From assembly GCF_030718085.1 (NCBI RefSeq), contig NZ_JAVAJF010000001.1, forward strand, positions 1,178,001-1,242,000: a stretch of DNA of 64,000 bases, in the 5' to 3' direction. A model generated the notes under the pieces. It saw nothing but the letters and a program-made list of their open reading frames with translations. It ran no database searches and had not been told where the DNA came from. Of this stretch, positions 56,018 through 64,000 are shown piece by piece. The DNA comes from Marinobacter sp. MDS2 (GTDB taxonomy: Bacteria; Pseudomonadota; Gammaproteobacteria; Pseudomonadales; Oleiphilaceae). Numbering within the stretch: position 1 is the stretch's first letter; the number at the start of each line of letters is the position of its first letter. The translations under genes were made by a program, and so were the position numbers.

Positions 56018-57214
56018 TCAGCTGGATGAAACGGCCAGCTCCCGTGCCACCGCGTTAGGCCCGCCCCACGCTAACATCACCGCGCCTATCGAGCATACCA
56101 ACATACTCGCGACGATGGGCAACAGAGCCTCGCCGCTGACCGACGAAGATACCGCACTGACAATCCCCGCAATGGTGAACTGTGATGCCCCCAGCATAGC
56201 GGAAGCCGTGCCACCAAGGTGCGGGAAGAACTCCAGCGCGTTGGCCATGTTATTGGGTACGATCCCGCCTTGGCAGCCAATGGCCGCAATAAGGCAGGCG
56301 GCTACAGCCCAGAACGGACCGTCGAATAAAACCACCGTCACCAGCAACAATAGCGCCGTGCATTGCAGCAGCACTTGGGCTCTGAGCAAAACCACCGAGG
56401 TGAATCGGCGAAGCAGCGGTCGGTTGGCCAAATTCATCACCGCCATCAGGACGATGTTTGCGGCGAACAACATCGCAAACGAGCTATTCGATACGCCAAA
56501 CCATTCCTGATAGATGAAAGAAGAGTGGGTAATAAAAAGCATCATGGAGCTGAAGCACAGCACCTGAATGCCCACAAAACGCATGGAGGTTTTGTGGCGC
56601 AGCACCAGCATGTAATTGGTTACCAGCGTTTTCACGGGCGTGAACGTTCTCGGCCGTGGTTTAAGCCTCGGGAATAACGCCAGCTTCAACACCACCGCAA
56701 GGAACACGCTGTAAGCCGCCAGCACCAGGAAAATCCAGTTCCAGTGACCCAGCGCCAGCATGGCAGCCCCTAGGGCCGGAGCCGCCGCAGGCGCTATAAA
56801 CATGATCAAACCAATCAAGCCGAACAGTCGGGCGGCGTCTTGCCCGCCAACCTGGTCCCGCACAATCGCCGGCACAGACACTGCACAGAAAGCACCGCCA
56901 AAGCCCTGCACCACGCGCCAGAACACCATTTCACTCAAACCACTCGCCAACGCCACCATCACCGAAGCCACCGCGAACACCGCCAAGCCAAACAACAATA
57001 TGTGCCGACGACCGTAGCGGTCTGACAAGGGGCCACCCACCAGCTGCGCCAACCCCATGGTGGCGACATAGGCACTTAAGGTCAGCCCCACTTCTGCATG
57101 GGGAACCGCAAAATCTCGGGCAATGCTTGGGAAAGCCGGCAAATACGCATCCAGAGCCAAAGGCCCCAGGGCGACGGTCATGCCAAGCAGTAGAGCGAGC
57201 TGAAAATGGGACAA
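56018..57214 (-). CDS. Bcr/CflA-family multidrug efflux MFS transporter
   Basis: A 398-aa major facilitator with twelve hydrophobic segments. Family motifs are MTVALGPLALDAYLPAFPSI at the start, GGPLSDRYGRRHILLFGL (motif A) and VQGFGGAFCAVSVPAIVRD. Relatives export bicyclomycin, chloramphenicol, sulfonamides or dipeptides and cysteine. The real substrate here is unknown. It probably leads a transcript with the DCC gene. Confidence 0.9.
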   Translation of the reverse strand: MSHFQLALLLGMTVALGPLALDAYLPAFPSIARDFAVPHAEVGLTLSAYVATMGLAQLVGGPLSDRYGRRHILLFGLAVFAVASVMVALASGLSEMVFWRVVQGFGGAFCAVSVPAIVRDQVGGQDAARLFGLIGLIMFIAPAAAPALGAAMLALGHWNWIFLVLAAYSVFLAVVLKLALFPRLKPRPRTFTPVKTLVTNYMLVLRHKTSMRFVGIQVLCFSSMMLFITHSSFIYQEWFGVSNSSFAMLFAANIVLMAVMNLANRPLLRRFTSVVLLRAQVLLQCTALLLLVTVVLFDGPFWAVAACLIAAIGCQGGIVPNNMANALEFFPHLGGTASAMLGASQFTIAGIVSAVSSSVSGEALLPIVASMLVCSIGAVMLAWGGPNAVARELAVSSS

Positions 57215-57291
57215 GATCTATCTCCTTTTGTTAGGTAGATAGCTAACGGCAACTGGCGATAAATCTCAATGCGCGCTAACCGAGGGGCAAC

Positions 57292-57723
57292 CTAGTCCAG
57301 CACGCAGTGGCTGCTGTACAACTGGCTGACCTTTCTGCGCTTTTGCCTCAGGCTGTTGCCCCGGTCATTACTGTACCCGGCTCTCAACTGCACTTGTATC
57401 CGATCGAGTTGGGCGCGGTATTTGTCGCACTGCGATACTTTTAGCTGATCTTCTTTCGTTGCCTTGGCATATCGTCGTTTGGACTTTGATCGCAACATAC
57501 GCTCAACCGACTGCCGGCTCTGGCGAACTTTTTCGGATTGGCGAATGTTCTCACTTAACGGCACGGTGACCGGCTTGCGCACCGTAATGGCAGAGTGGCC
57601 CTCAAGGTTCGGCGGTGTATCAGAGAAATGAATCGAACCGCGGGCATCGGTCCAGCGGTATATTTCAGCGCGGGCAGACAGCGCTGTTAGCAGGCACAGC
57701 AACACAACTGCAATCCTTGGCAT
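57292..57723 (-). CDS. DUF4124-domain periplasmic protein
   Basis: A 143-aa exported protein with a signal peptide (RIAVVLLCLLTALSARA) followed at once by the DUF4124 motif EIYRWTDARGSIHFSDTPP. The rest is basic and helical (SRQSVERMLRSKSKRRYAKA), with two cysteines (QCDKYR and HCVLD) that could form a disulfide. The function is unknown. ATG 57723 is the start that gives a proper signal peptide. Confidence 0.85.
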   Translation of the reverse strand: MPRIAVVLLCLLTALSARAEIYRWTDARGSIHFSDTPPNLEGHSAITVRKPVTVPLSENIRQSEKVRQSRQSVERMLRSKSKRRYAKATKEDQLKVSQCDKYRAQLDRIQVQLRAGYSNDRGNSLRQKRRKVSQLYSSHCVLD

Positions 57724-57827
57724 GGTTTCACATCCTGTGAAGTCTTGTTGTCGAATACCCGATTGCTCACCCAACCGGGCCAAACCTGCAACGATACTGC
57801 AAAAATGGACAGAACTCTGGCACAGAG

Positions 57828-59036
57828 TTATCGATCCAGTAATTCGATCCAATGAATTACCGGCACCGGAGCTTTGGTTTCGAGGTACAACTGGCACCCG
57901 ACGTTCGCCGTTACGATACGCTCTGGATTATCCACCGTCAGCGCCTTCAATTTGTTATCCAGCAGTTTCTGGCTCATTTCCGGCTGGGTGATCGAGTAAG
58001 TGCCCGCCGAGCCACAGCACAAGTGCGCATCCTGAGTAGCCGCCAACTCGACACCCGCTTTTCTCAGCACTTGTTCAACCACTCCGCTTTGTTTCATCGC
58101 GTGTTGCAAGGTACAGGGACAATGGAACGCCACTTTCCCCTGCGCTTCTGGAACCTTCAAGGGCGCCAGATCTTCGTTTAGCAGAAACGCCCCGAGATCC
58201 ACACACAATGCACTCACGCGCTTGGCTTTGCCGGCGTAGACAGGATCGTCTTTGAGCAAATGGCCGTAGTCCTGCACCATGGCTCCGCAACCCGACGCGG
58301 TCATCACGATCGCTTCGGCCCCCGCTTCTATGGCTGGCCACCAGGCATCAATGTTGCGGCGCATTTGCTCCAGCCCGCGCTCGTGTTCAGACAAGTGATA
58401 ATTCACCGCACCACAACAGCCTGCTTCCTGCGCTTCCACCAGCGACACGCCCAGTTTATCCAGCACTCGGGCAGCAGCTGCATTGGTGTTCGGTGCCGCA
58501 GCCGGTTGAGCACAGCCCGCAAGCGCCAATACCAAGCGTGGATGGTTCGAAACCGGCCATGGGCCAGATTTGCGGCGCGGCGGTATTTTGGTACGTAACT
58601 GACCCGGCACCACGGGCCGAACGGCCTGCCCTACGCGCAGCAATGGGCCAAACAACCGACGTTCTGGCAACACCCGAGTTAACGCCCAGCGCAGCCACCT
58701 CTGCTTAGGCGGGCGGGGCAATTCTTTTTCCAGCAAGCCACGACTGATATCCACCAACCGGCCGTATTGCACGCCCGAGGGGCAGGTTGTCTCGCAGCTT
58801 CGGCAGGTCAGACAACGGTCCAGATGCTCACGGGTTTTTTCGGTAACTTCGGTCCCTTCCAGAAACATCTTCATCAGGTAGATCCGGCCTCTGGGGCCGT
58901 CTCGCTCGTCGTTCAGCTCCTGATAGGTTGGGCAGGTGGCGGTGCAGAAACCGCAATGAACGCAGGCCCGCAGAATCTCTTCAGCCTCCTGACCTTCGGA
59001 GGTATTGGCGAACTGTTGAACCAGATTTGTTTGCAT
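57828..59036 (-). CDS. glcF: Glycolate oxidase iron-sulfur subunit GlcF
   Basis: Electron-transfer subunit of the GlcDEF glycolate dehydrogenase. The 402-aa protein has two ferredoxin-type motifs (CVHCGFCTATCP and CLTCRSCETTCP) and two CCG domains (EAGCCGAVNYH and LCCGSAGTYS), as in GlcF and heterodisulfide reductase subunit B. It starts two bases after the glcE stop. Glycolate released by phytoplankton is a common carbon source for marine bacteria. Confidence 0.95.
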   Translation of the reverse strand: MQTNLVQQFANTSEGQEAEEILRACVHCGFCTATCPTYQELNDERDGPRGRIYLMKMFLEGTEVTEKTREHLDRCLTCRSCETTCPSGVQYGRLVDISRGLLEKELPRPPKQRWLRWALTRVLPERRLFGPLLRVGQAVRPVVPGQLRTKIPPRRKSGPWPVSNHPRLVLALAGCAQPAAAPNTNAAAARVLDKLGVSLVEAQEAGCCGAVNYHLSEHERGLEQMRRNIDAWWPAIEAGAEAIVMTASGCGAMVQDYGHLLKDDPVYAGKAKRVSALCVDLGAFLLNEDLAPLKVPEAQGKVAFHCPCTLQHAMKQSGVVEQVLRKAGVELAATQDAHLCCGSAGTYSITQPEMSQKLLDNKLKALTVDNPERIVTANVGCQLYLETKAPVPVIHWIELLDR

Positions 59037-59038
59037 AA

Positions 59039-60106
59039 TTACAACCAACTGTAGAGACGGCCGGGGTTGAACAACCCATCGGGATCAAAAGACTGTTTCA
59101 CGCGGCGCTGGATTATTTTCAAAGCCTCCGGCTGACTGTGCATCACCTCACCGGCGCGATCTCCGCCGCGAAACAAACTCACCTGACCGCCTGACGCTCG
59201 CGCAATAGGCTCAAGATCACTCAGCTCTGCTTCCCCGCGATACCAGCGCTGCGCCCCCGCCCAATCCATCATCCATTGGCCTTCCATAACCGGCAAGGTG
59301 GCGGCAGAACCTACCGAGAACCGCCACAGAGGCGTGTCCATATCAGCAAAGAAGGCGTGCCTCATATCCTGTAACTGCCGCCAAAACTGCTCACCATCCT
59401 CCATGATGGAGCCTTGCCATTGCTCTGCTGTGGCCTCAACCGCAGAACGAGCGCCCGACAACTTTAAATAGACTTTGCCCTCGACCCAGCACGCGCCCGA
59501 GACGGGTTTAGGCTCACCGGCCCGGCGGTTCATATAACCCACCGCCTCTTCCATGGGCATGTCCTGCACCAAGGTAAGCGTGGCGGCCGGTTTAGGCATC
59601 ACCTTCATACTGATTTCTGTAATCACACCCAGAGTGCCCATGGCTCCGGCTTGCAGGCGCGAGACATCGTAGCCCGCAACATTTTTCATCACCTGCCCGC
59701 CGAAGCGTGAATGCTCGCCTTTGCCATTCAACAAGCGAACACCCAGCACCTGATCCCGCACGGAACCGGCCCAAGGCCGGGACGGGCCAGAAAGATTGCA
59801 CGCCAGGGTGCCGCCAATGGTCGATGCCTCTCCGAAATGGGGTGGCTCAAAATGCAGGCACTGGCCTTGCTCGGCTAAGACCGCTTCTATTTCCGCCAAA
59901 GAGGTACCCGCTCGCACGGTGAGCACCAGTTCCACCGGATGGTATTCAACAATGCCAGTATGTTCACCAAGACTCAGCGTGTCCGCATCCGGATCGGCGG
60001 TGCGGCCCATGAAAGCTTTGGTACCGCCACCGACAATATTGAGTTTCCGGTTATTATTGCGGGCGTGCTGCACCTGCTCTTGAAGCAGGTCAATTTGATC
60101 AGCCAT
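59039..60106 (-). CDS. glcE: Glycolate oxidase FAD-binding subunit GlcE
   Basis: A 355-aa FAD subunit with the PCMH-type flavin-binding fold (VGGGTKAFMGR, GEASTIGGTLACNLSGPSRP, MKNVAGYDVSRLQAGAMGTLG). ATG 60106 has GGGAG 6 bases upstream and overlaps the glcD stop by 8 bases, so translation is coupled. A longer frame to the left would only cover glcD. Confidence 0.94.
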   Translation of the reverse strand: MADQIDLLQEQVQHARNNNRKLNIVGGGTKAFMGRTADPDADTLSLGEHTGIVEYHPVELVLTVRAGTSLAEIEAVLAEQGQCLHFEPPHFGEASTIGGTLACNLSGPSRPWAGSVRDQVLGVRLLNGKGEHSRFGGQVMKNVAGYDVSRLQAGAMGTLGVITEISMKVMPKPAATLTLVQDMPMEEAVGYMNRRAGEPKPVSGACWVEGKVYLKLSGARSAVEATAEQWQGSIMEDGEQFWRQLQDMRHAFFADMDTPLWRFSVGSAATLPVMEGQWMMDWAGAQRWYRGEAELSDLEPIARASGGQVSLFRGGDRAGEVMHSQPEALKIIQRRVKQSFDPDGLFNPGRLYSWL

Positions 60107-61571
60107 GATGCGCTCCCGCTTGCTCGTGCCTGTGTTGCTTGTGTTCAAGAGAGCGGTATTCCTGACAGAACTTCAGCGAGGGCACACCCTTGCCGGGGTT
60201 CAGAATACCCAGCGGATCAAATGCCGCTTTTACATCGTGGAATTGCTGCAACTCCTGGTCGTTGAATTGCACGGCCATTTGCCGGATTTTCTCCACACCC
60301 ACTCCATGCTCACCGGTAATGCAGCCACCCACGGCCACGCACAATTCCAGAATTTTGCTGCCGAAGGCTTCAGTTCTCTCGAATTCACCCGGAACATTGG
60401 CATCGAAAAGAATCAATGGGTGAAGGTTGCCGTCGCCGGCATGGAACACGTTGGCTATCCGCAAACCGAACTCTTCCGACATCTTTTCCATTTCCAGCAG
60501 AACTTTGGCCAGATGCCGACGCGGGATGGTGCCGTCCATGCAGTAATAGTCCGGTGATATCCGGCCCACAGCCGGGAACGCGGATTTTCGACCTTTCCAC
60601 AATAAGGCCCGCTCTTGTTCATTTTTGGACGTGCGTATTGAGGTAGCGCCTAACTCGCGGAATAGCGCCTCAGCTTCGGCAATGTGTTCGCTCACCTCTT
60701 CCTCGGTTCCATCCACTTCGCACAACAGCAGTGCCTTGGCCTCTCGGGGATACCCTGCACCGCAGAAGTCATCGGCGGCAATAATGGCTTGGCTGTCCAT
60801 CATTTCCAGCCCGCCCGGAATTATGCCGTGGTTGATTACGCCGCCAACTGCGTCGCCGGCTTTTTCAATACTGTCGAAGCCGGCCATGATCACTCGGGCG
60901 ACCTCAGGGATAGGCAACAGCTTCACTGTCACTTCGGTGACCACACCGAGCAAACCTTCAGAGCCCGTCAGCAAGGCCAGCAAATCCATGCCGCAACTGT
61001 CCAGTCCATCGCTTCCCAAAGTCACGCGTTCGCCTTCGGCGGTGATGACTTCCGCGCTGAGCAGGTTGTTTACCGTTAGCCCGTATTTGAGGCAATGCAC
61101 GCCGCCCGCGTTCTCCGCCACATTGCCGCCAATGGTGCACGCAATTTGCGAGGACGGGTCTGGCCCGTAATAAAGGCCATATGGCGCAGCCTGTTCACTG
61201 ATCGCCAGGTTGCGCACGCCGGGCTGCAAACGTGCCGTGCGGCGGAGCGGATCAATGTCCAGAACCCGGTTAAACTTAGCCAGCGACAACACCACGCCCT
61301 CCTTGTGTGGCATGGCTCCCGCGCTCAATCCTGTGCCCGCCCCACGAGCAACCACCGGCACCTCATGCTCATGGCAGATGCGCATCACCCGCTGGACCTG
61401 CTCGACGGTTTCCGGCAATACCACGATTAAAGGAAGCTCCCGGTACATCGCCAAGCCATCGCATTCGTAGGGTTTGAGCGTTTCGTCATCGGTAATCACG
61501 AACTCGGGCTCTATAAAGGAACGAAACAGCTCCGCCAATTGCGCTTTGTTTGCCTTTGCTTTGCTCATCAT
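60099..61571 (-). CDS. glcD: Glycolate oxidase catalytic subunit GlcD
   Basis: FAD-linked subunit that oxidises glycolate to glyoxylate. The 490-aa product has the flavin-binding PVVARGAGTGLSAGAMPHKE and GGNVAENAGGVHCLKYGLT motifs and the C-terminal CITGEHGVGVEKI. ATG 61571, or the next codon ATG 61568, follows AAGAG; the frame open further upstream has no ribosome site and no family similarity. No glcC regulator or glcB malate synthase is seen beside it. Confidence 0.95.
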   Translation of the reverse strand: MMSKAKANKAQLAELFRSFIEPEFVITDDETLKPYECDGLAMYRELPLIVVLPETVEQVQRVMRICHEHEVPVVARGAGTGLSAGAMPHKEGVVLSLAKFNRVLDIDPLRRTARLQPGVRNLAISEQAAPYGLYYGPDPSSQIACTIGGNVAENAGGVHCLKYGLTVNNLLSAEVITAEGERVTLGSDGLDSCGMDLLALLTGSEGLLGVVTEVTVKLLPIPEVARVIMAGFDSIEKAGDAVGGVINHGIIPGGLEMMDSQAIIAADDFCGAGYPREAKALLLCEVDGTEEEVSEHIAEAEALFRELGATSIRTSKNEQERALLWKGRKSAFPAVGRISPDYYCMDGTIPRRHLAKVLLEMEKMSEEFGLRIANVFHAGDGNLHPLILFDANVPGEFERTEAFGSKILELCVAVGGCITGEHGVGVEKIRQMAVQFNDQELQQFHDVKAAFDPLGILNPGKGVPSLKFCQEYRSLEHKQHRHEQAGAHHG

Positions 61572-61824
61572 CTGCTCTTTTATTGTTTTACGCGCCAGTC
61601 TAAACAGTAGCCGAAACCTGTTTGGGCACAAGCCGACCAAAGCCCAAGTCGATTCCATATAGGCAGCCCTATGCCGAAACACTTGCATTGATGAACGAAT
61701 CCGCCAAAATGAACGACACGTTACAGCCTCAACTTTCACGAAAATCCAACAAAATGGTGTTGATTTCCGCGGCGACAGTCCGTAAAACATGCGCCTTTGA
61801 ACGACAGCCCCCAGGAGTCACCCC

Positions 61825-62595
61825 ATGGCGGATGCAGCGCCTCTGATTTGTAGGGACATTCACAAAACCTTTAACGACCTCGAAGTTCTCAAGGGCATTT
61901 CCCTTGAAACCCGTAAAGGCGACGTCGTGTCTCTGATTGGCAGCTCCGGCTCTGGCAAGAGTACTTTCCTGCGCTGCATCAACTTGCTGGAAACCCCCAC
62001 CTCTGGCGACATCATCGTTCACGGTGATCCCGTTCGATTCAAACACAACCGGAAAGGCGAGCGGATCCCTGCCAGTAACCGCCAGGTTGAGTTGATTCGT
62101 GCGCGTCTGTCTATGGTGTTCCAGGGTTTTAACTTGTGGTCACACATGACCGTGCTGGAAAACATCATCGAAGCACCGGTCAATGTACTTAAGGTCCCCA
62201 AGAAAGAAGCCATCGAGCGCGCCGAAGCGTATTTGAACAAAGTCGGCATTTACGAGCGCAAAGATTACTACCCGGCACAGATGTCTGGTGGTCAACAACA
62301 GCGGGCAGCCATCGCCCGGGCTTTGGCGATGGAGCCAGAGGTCATGTTGTTTGACGAGCCAACGTCGGCGTTAGACCCCGAACTAGTGGGTGAAGTATTG
62401 AAGGTAATGCAGAGCTTGGCCGAGGAAGGCCGCACCATGATCGTGGTCACTCACGAAATGGCGTTTGCAAGGGACGTGTCGAGCCAGGTGCTGTTTTTGC
62501 ATCAGGGCGTAATTGAAGAGCAAGGTTCACCGGAAAAGGTGTTTGATCATCCGGAATCTGAACGTATGCAGCAATTTCTTGCTCCCAAGTTCTGA
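61825..62595 (+). CDS. Polar amino acid ABC transporter ATPase (HisP type)
   Basis: Energises uptake of a polar amino acid. The 256-aa protein has Walker [10 protein letters not shown], the signature MSGGQQQR, Walker [15 protein letters not shown] and switch VTHEM, and the HisP/ArgT-group insert [25 protein letters not shown] precedes the ATG by 8 bases. It is followed by the binding protein after 88 bases and then a permease, giving an operon of at least three genes that is divergent from glcDEF. Confidence 0.95.
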   Translation: MADAAPLICRDIHKTFNDLEVLKGISLETRKGDVVSLIGSSGSGKSTFLRCINLLETPTSGDIIVHGDPVRFKHNRKGERIPASNRQVELIRARLSMVFQGFNLWSHMTVLENIIEAPVNVLKVPKKEAIERAEAYLNKVGIYERKDYYPAQMSGGQQQRAAIARALAMEPEVMLFDEPTSALDPELVGEVLKVMQSLAEEGRTMIVVTHEMAFARDVSSQVLFLHQGVIEEQGSPEKVFDHPESERMQQFLAPKF

Positions 62596-62683
62596 ACACC
62601 GATGCTATCTTGAAACCGGAACCAGATTAGAAAACTTCCATAAAAAATAAAGCCTGAATGGCAAACGAGTGGAGAAGTGACAC

Positions 62684-63430
62684 ATGAAAAAATTATTGAT
62701 TGCAGCAAGTTGCGCTATGGCCATGTTCGCCAGTGGCGCACAGGCTCAAGACCTGCGCATTGCGTTTGACGTACCCTACGAGCCGTTTGAATACAAAGAT
62801 GACAACGGTGAACTGACCGGTTTCGAAGTAGAGCTGGCCAGCGCCATGTGTAAAGAGCTGGAAGCCAATTGCGAATTCGTTATCCAGGCTTGGGACGGTA
62901 TGATTCCTGGCCTGATCGCCCGTAAATTCGATTTGATCATGTCGTCCATGTCGATCACCGAAGAGCGTGCCAAGCGCGTTCTGTTCTCGGAGCCGTACTA
63001 CATCACACCGGGCGGATGGTTCGGCCCTGAGTCGTTCAATACCGATGTGACCGATCTGGAAGCCATGAAAGGTAAGACCGTTGGCGTTCAGCGCGGCACC
63101 ACCATGGACACTTACGTTACTGAAAACATGCACAGCGCTGTAACCATCAAACGTTACACCACCGCTGAAGACATGGTTCTGGACCTCGAAGGCCAGCGTA
63201 TTGATGTGGCGTTTGTAGATTACCCGGTTGGCGAGCAAACAATTCTGAACCGCGACGGTTACAAAGAAGTGGGCGAGCCTGTGAAGCTGGGTGAAGGTGT
63301 TGGTGTTGCCATGCGCAAGCGTGACGCCAAGCTGGCCAAAGAGATCAATGCCGCTCTGAAGACTCTGAAAGAGAACGGCACCTACGACTCCATCATGGCC
63401 AAGTACTTCAACTACGACATCAAGATTTAA
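62684..63430 (+). CDS. Periplasmic polar amino acid-binding protein (HisJ/ArgT type)
   Basis: A 248-aa secreted protein with a signal peptide (KKLLIAASCAMAMFASGAQA, cleaved before QDLR). The mature protein starts LRIAFDVPYEPFEYKDDNG as in lysine/arginine/ornithine- and histidine-binding proteins; GFEVELASAMC, FDLIMSSMSITEERAKRVLF and the ligand-binding LEGQRIDVAFVDYP follow. The basic-amino-acid preference is inferred. A stem-loop after the stop probably raises its expression above that of the permease. Confidence 0.93.
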   Translation: MKKLLIAASCAMAMFASGAQAQDLRIAFDVPYEPFEYKDDNGELTGFEVELASAMCKELEANCEFVIQAWDGMIPGLIARKFDLIMSSMSITEERAKRVLFSEPYYITPGGWFGPESFNTDVTDLEAMKGKTVGVQRGTTMDTYVTENMHSAVTIKRYTTAEDMVLDLEGQRIDVAFVDYPVGEQTILNRDGYKEVGEPVKLGEGVGVAMRKRDAKLAKEINAALKTLKENGTYDSIMAKYFNYDIKI

Positions 63431-63438
63431 ACCACTCC

Positions 63439-63462
63439 GGGAGCAGCCTGCGGGCTGCTCCC
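63439..63462 (+). promoter_or_regulatory. Intercistronic stem-loop between binding protein and permease
   Basis: A perfect 10-bp stem GGGAGCAGCC / GGCTGCTCCC with a TGCG tetraloop and no T-run lies just after the binding-protein stop. Such elements protect upstream mRNA or reduce read-through, giving more binding protein than permease. Confidence 0.75.
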
Positions 63463-63480
63463 AGCATTCCGGACTCTCTC

Positions 63481-64000
63481 ATGCTTGATCTGAAAGGCTA
63501 TGGCCCCGCCCTCGCAGAAGGTGCCGTGGTTACCATTGAGCTGGCATTCCTGTCGTTGGCACTGGCGGTTACTCTTGGCCTGCTAGGCGCATCGGCCAAA
63601 CTTTCTGGCAACCGCGTACTGACGGGCATCGCCACTGCCTACACCACCCTGATTCGGGGCGTACCCGATTTGGTGATGATGCTGTTGTTTTATTATGGCG
63701 GCCAGGTGGCGGTAAATGCCCTTTCAGATTATTTGTGGGAAACCCGGGAAATTGATTTCTTCTTCCAGTTCGACCCGTTCATCTCTGGCGTGGTCACTAT
63801 CGGTCTGATTTTCGGCGCTTACATGACGGAAACCTTCCGGGGTGCCTTTCTGGCGGTCAATGTCGGACAGATCGAAGCCGCCAAAGCTTATGGCTTTACC
63901 CGCTGGCACACGTTCCGACGAGTGATGATTCCGCAGATGATGCGCCATGCCTTGCCGGGCATCGGGAACAACTGGCAGGTTCTGCTGAAAACCACAGCAC
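63481..64000 (+). CDS. Polar amino acid ABC transporter permease (HisQ type, partial)
   Basis: Inner-membrane permease cut by the window edge; 173 residues are visible. It begins LDLKGYGPALAEGAVVTIEL, shows three or four hydrophobic helices and the ATPase-docking EAA loop IEAAKAYGFTRWHTFRRVM. A second permease (HisM type) is expected beyond the edge. Confidence 0.93.
   Translation, partial: MLDLKGYGPALAEGAVVTIELAFLSLALAVTLGLLGASAKLSGNRVLTGIATAYTTLIRGVPDLVMMLLFYYGGQVAVNALSDYLWETREIDFFFQFDPFISGVVTIGLIFGAYMTETFRGAFLAVNVGQIEAAKAYGFTRWHTFRRVMIPQMMRHALPGIGNNWQVLLKTTA

Overview
The window reads as chromosomal DNA of a marine gammaproteobacterium, most like Marinobacter or a close relative. The evidence is the mix of Pseudomonas-type genes (desT-desCB, glcDEF, an SSS symporter with its tiny partner, hlyIII), the gene orders hisBHAF, sufBCDS-A-T-E, gpmI-envC-ctpA and mutY-yggX, and a moderately GC-rich composition. 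I see no insertion sequence, prophage, integrase or CRISPR array; nearly everything is dense core-type chromosome. The only accessory-looking patches are the surroundings of the tRNA-Phe gene (50.6-51.7 kb) and an AT-rich stretch inside an outer-membrane protein gene (33.0-33.5 kb).

Layout. 0-5 kb: a truncated TetR repressor (DesT/FabR type) divergent from a desaturase electron-transfer pair, then a 7TMR-DISM diguanylate cyclase. 5-13 kb: an anaerobic/redox block with an NsrR-like regulator, MoaA, FMN lactate dehydrogenase, a small membrane protein, an SSS symporter with a 44-residue partner, and HemN behind an FNR/ANR box. 12-17 kb: an iron-sulfur photolyase, a CadR-like MerR regulator and its cation transporter, an AEC transporter and a Crp/Fnr-type regulator. 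17-21 kb: hemolysin III (TrhA), an EVE-domain protein, 5-oxoprolinase PxpABC and a bacterial voltage-gated cation channel. 21-24 kb: SirB2-like protein, fabA-fabB and a stand-alone AraC-type DNA-binding protein. 24-31 kb: the suf iron-sulfur assembly operon. 31-34 kb: flgP-flgT and a TraF-like outer-membrane protein. 34-43 kb: cca, thiolase, trmL, secB, a cysteine-less rhodanese, gpmI, envC, ctpA and a YibQ-type deacetylase. 43-46 kb: hisBHAF. 46-51 kb: SRPBCC protein, AsmA, mutY, yggX, tRNA-Phe and a PEP-CTERM protein. 51-57 kb: a second 7TMR-DISM diguanylate cyclase, an aromatic amino acid permease, an esterase, a DCC-family thiol oxidoreductase and a Bcr/CflA efflux pump. 57-64 kb: glycolate oxidase glcDEF and a polar amino acid ABC transporter that runs off the right edge.

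The most interesting thread is regulatory. A palindrome of the form GYGTAC-N4-GTACRC occurs as two copies exactly 21 bp apart in front of the desaturase operon, with an extra near-match inside the operon's first gene and a weak one near the desT start. It recurs upstream of hemolysin III and, in degenerate form, upstream of the AraC-type gene beside fabAB. This suggests one membrane-fluidity regulon under the DesT/FabR repressor. Other points worth following are a voltage-gated channel whose pore filter (TFEDWTD) carries the acidic positions associated with calcium selectivity, a structured 517-bp leader with three 10-bp direct repeats before the SSS symporter, a near-perfect IscR box on the suf promoter although no iscR is present, and a 16-bp hairpin terminator for desB that lies inside the coding end of the opposing gene.

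All functional assignments come from reading motifs by eye; no database search was run.
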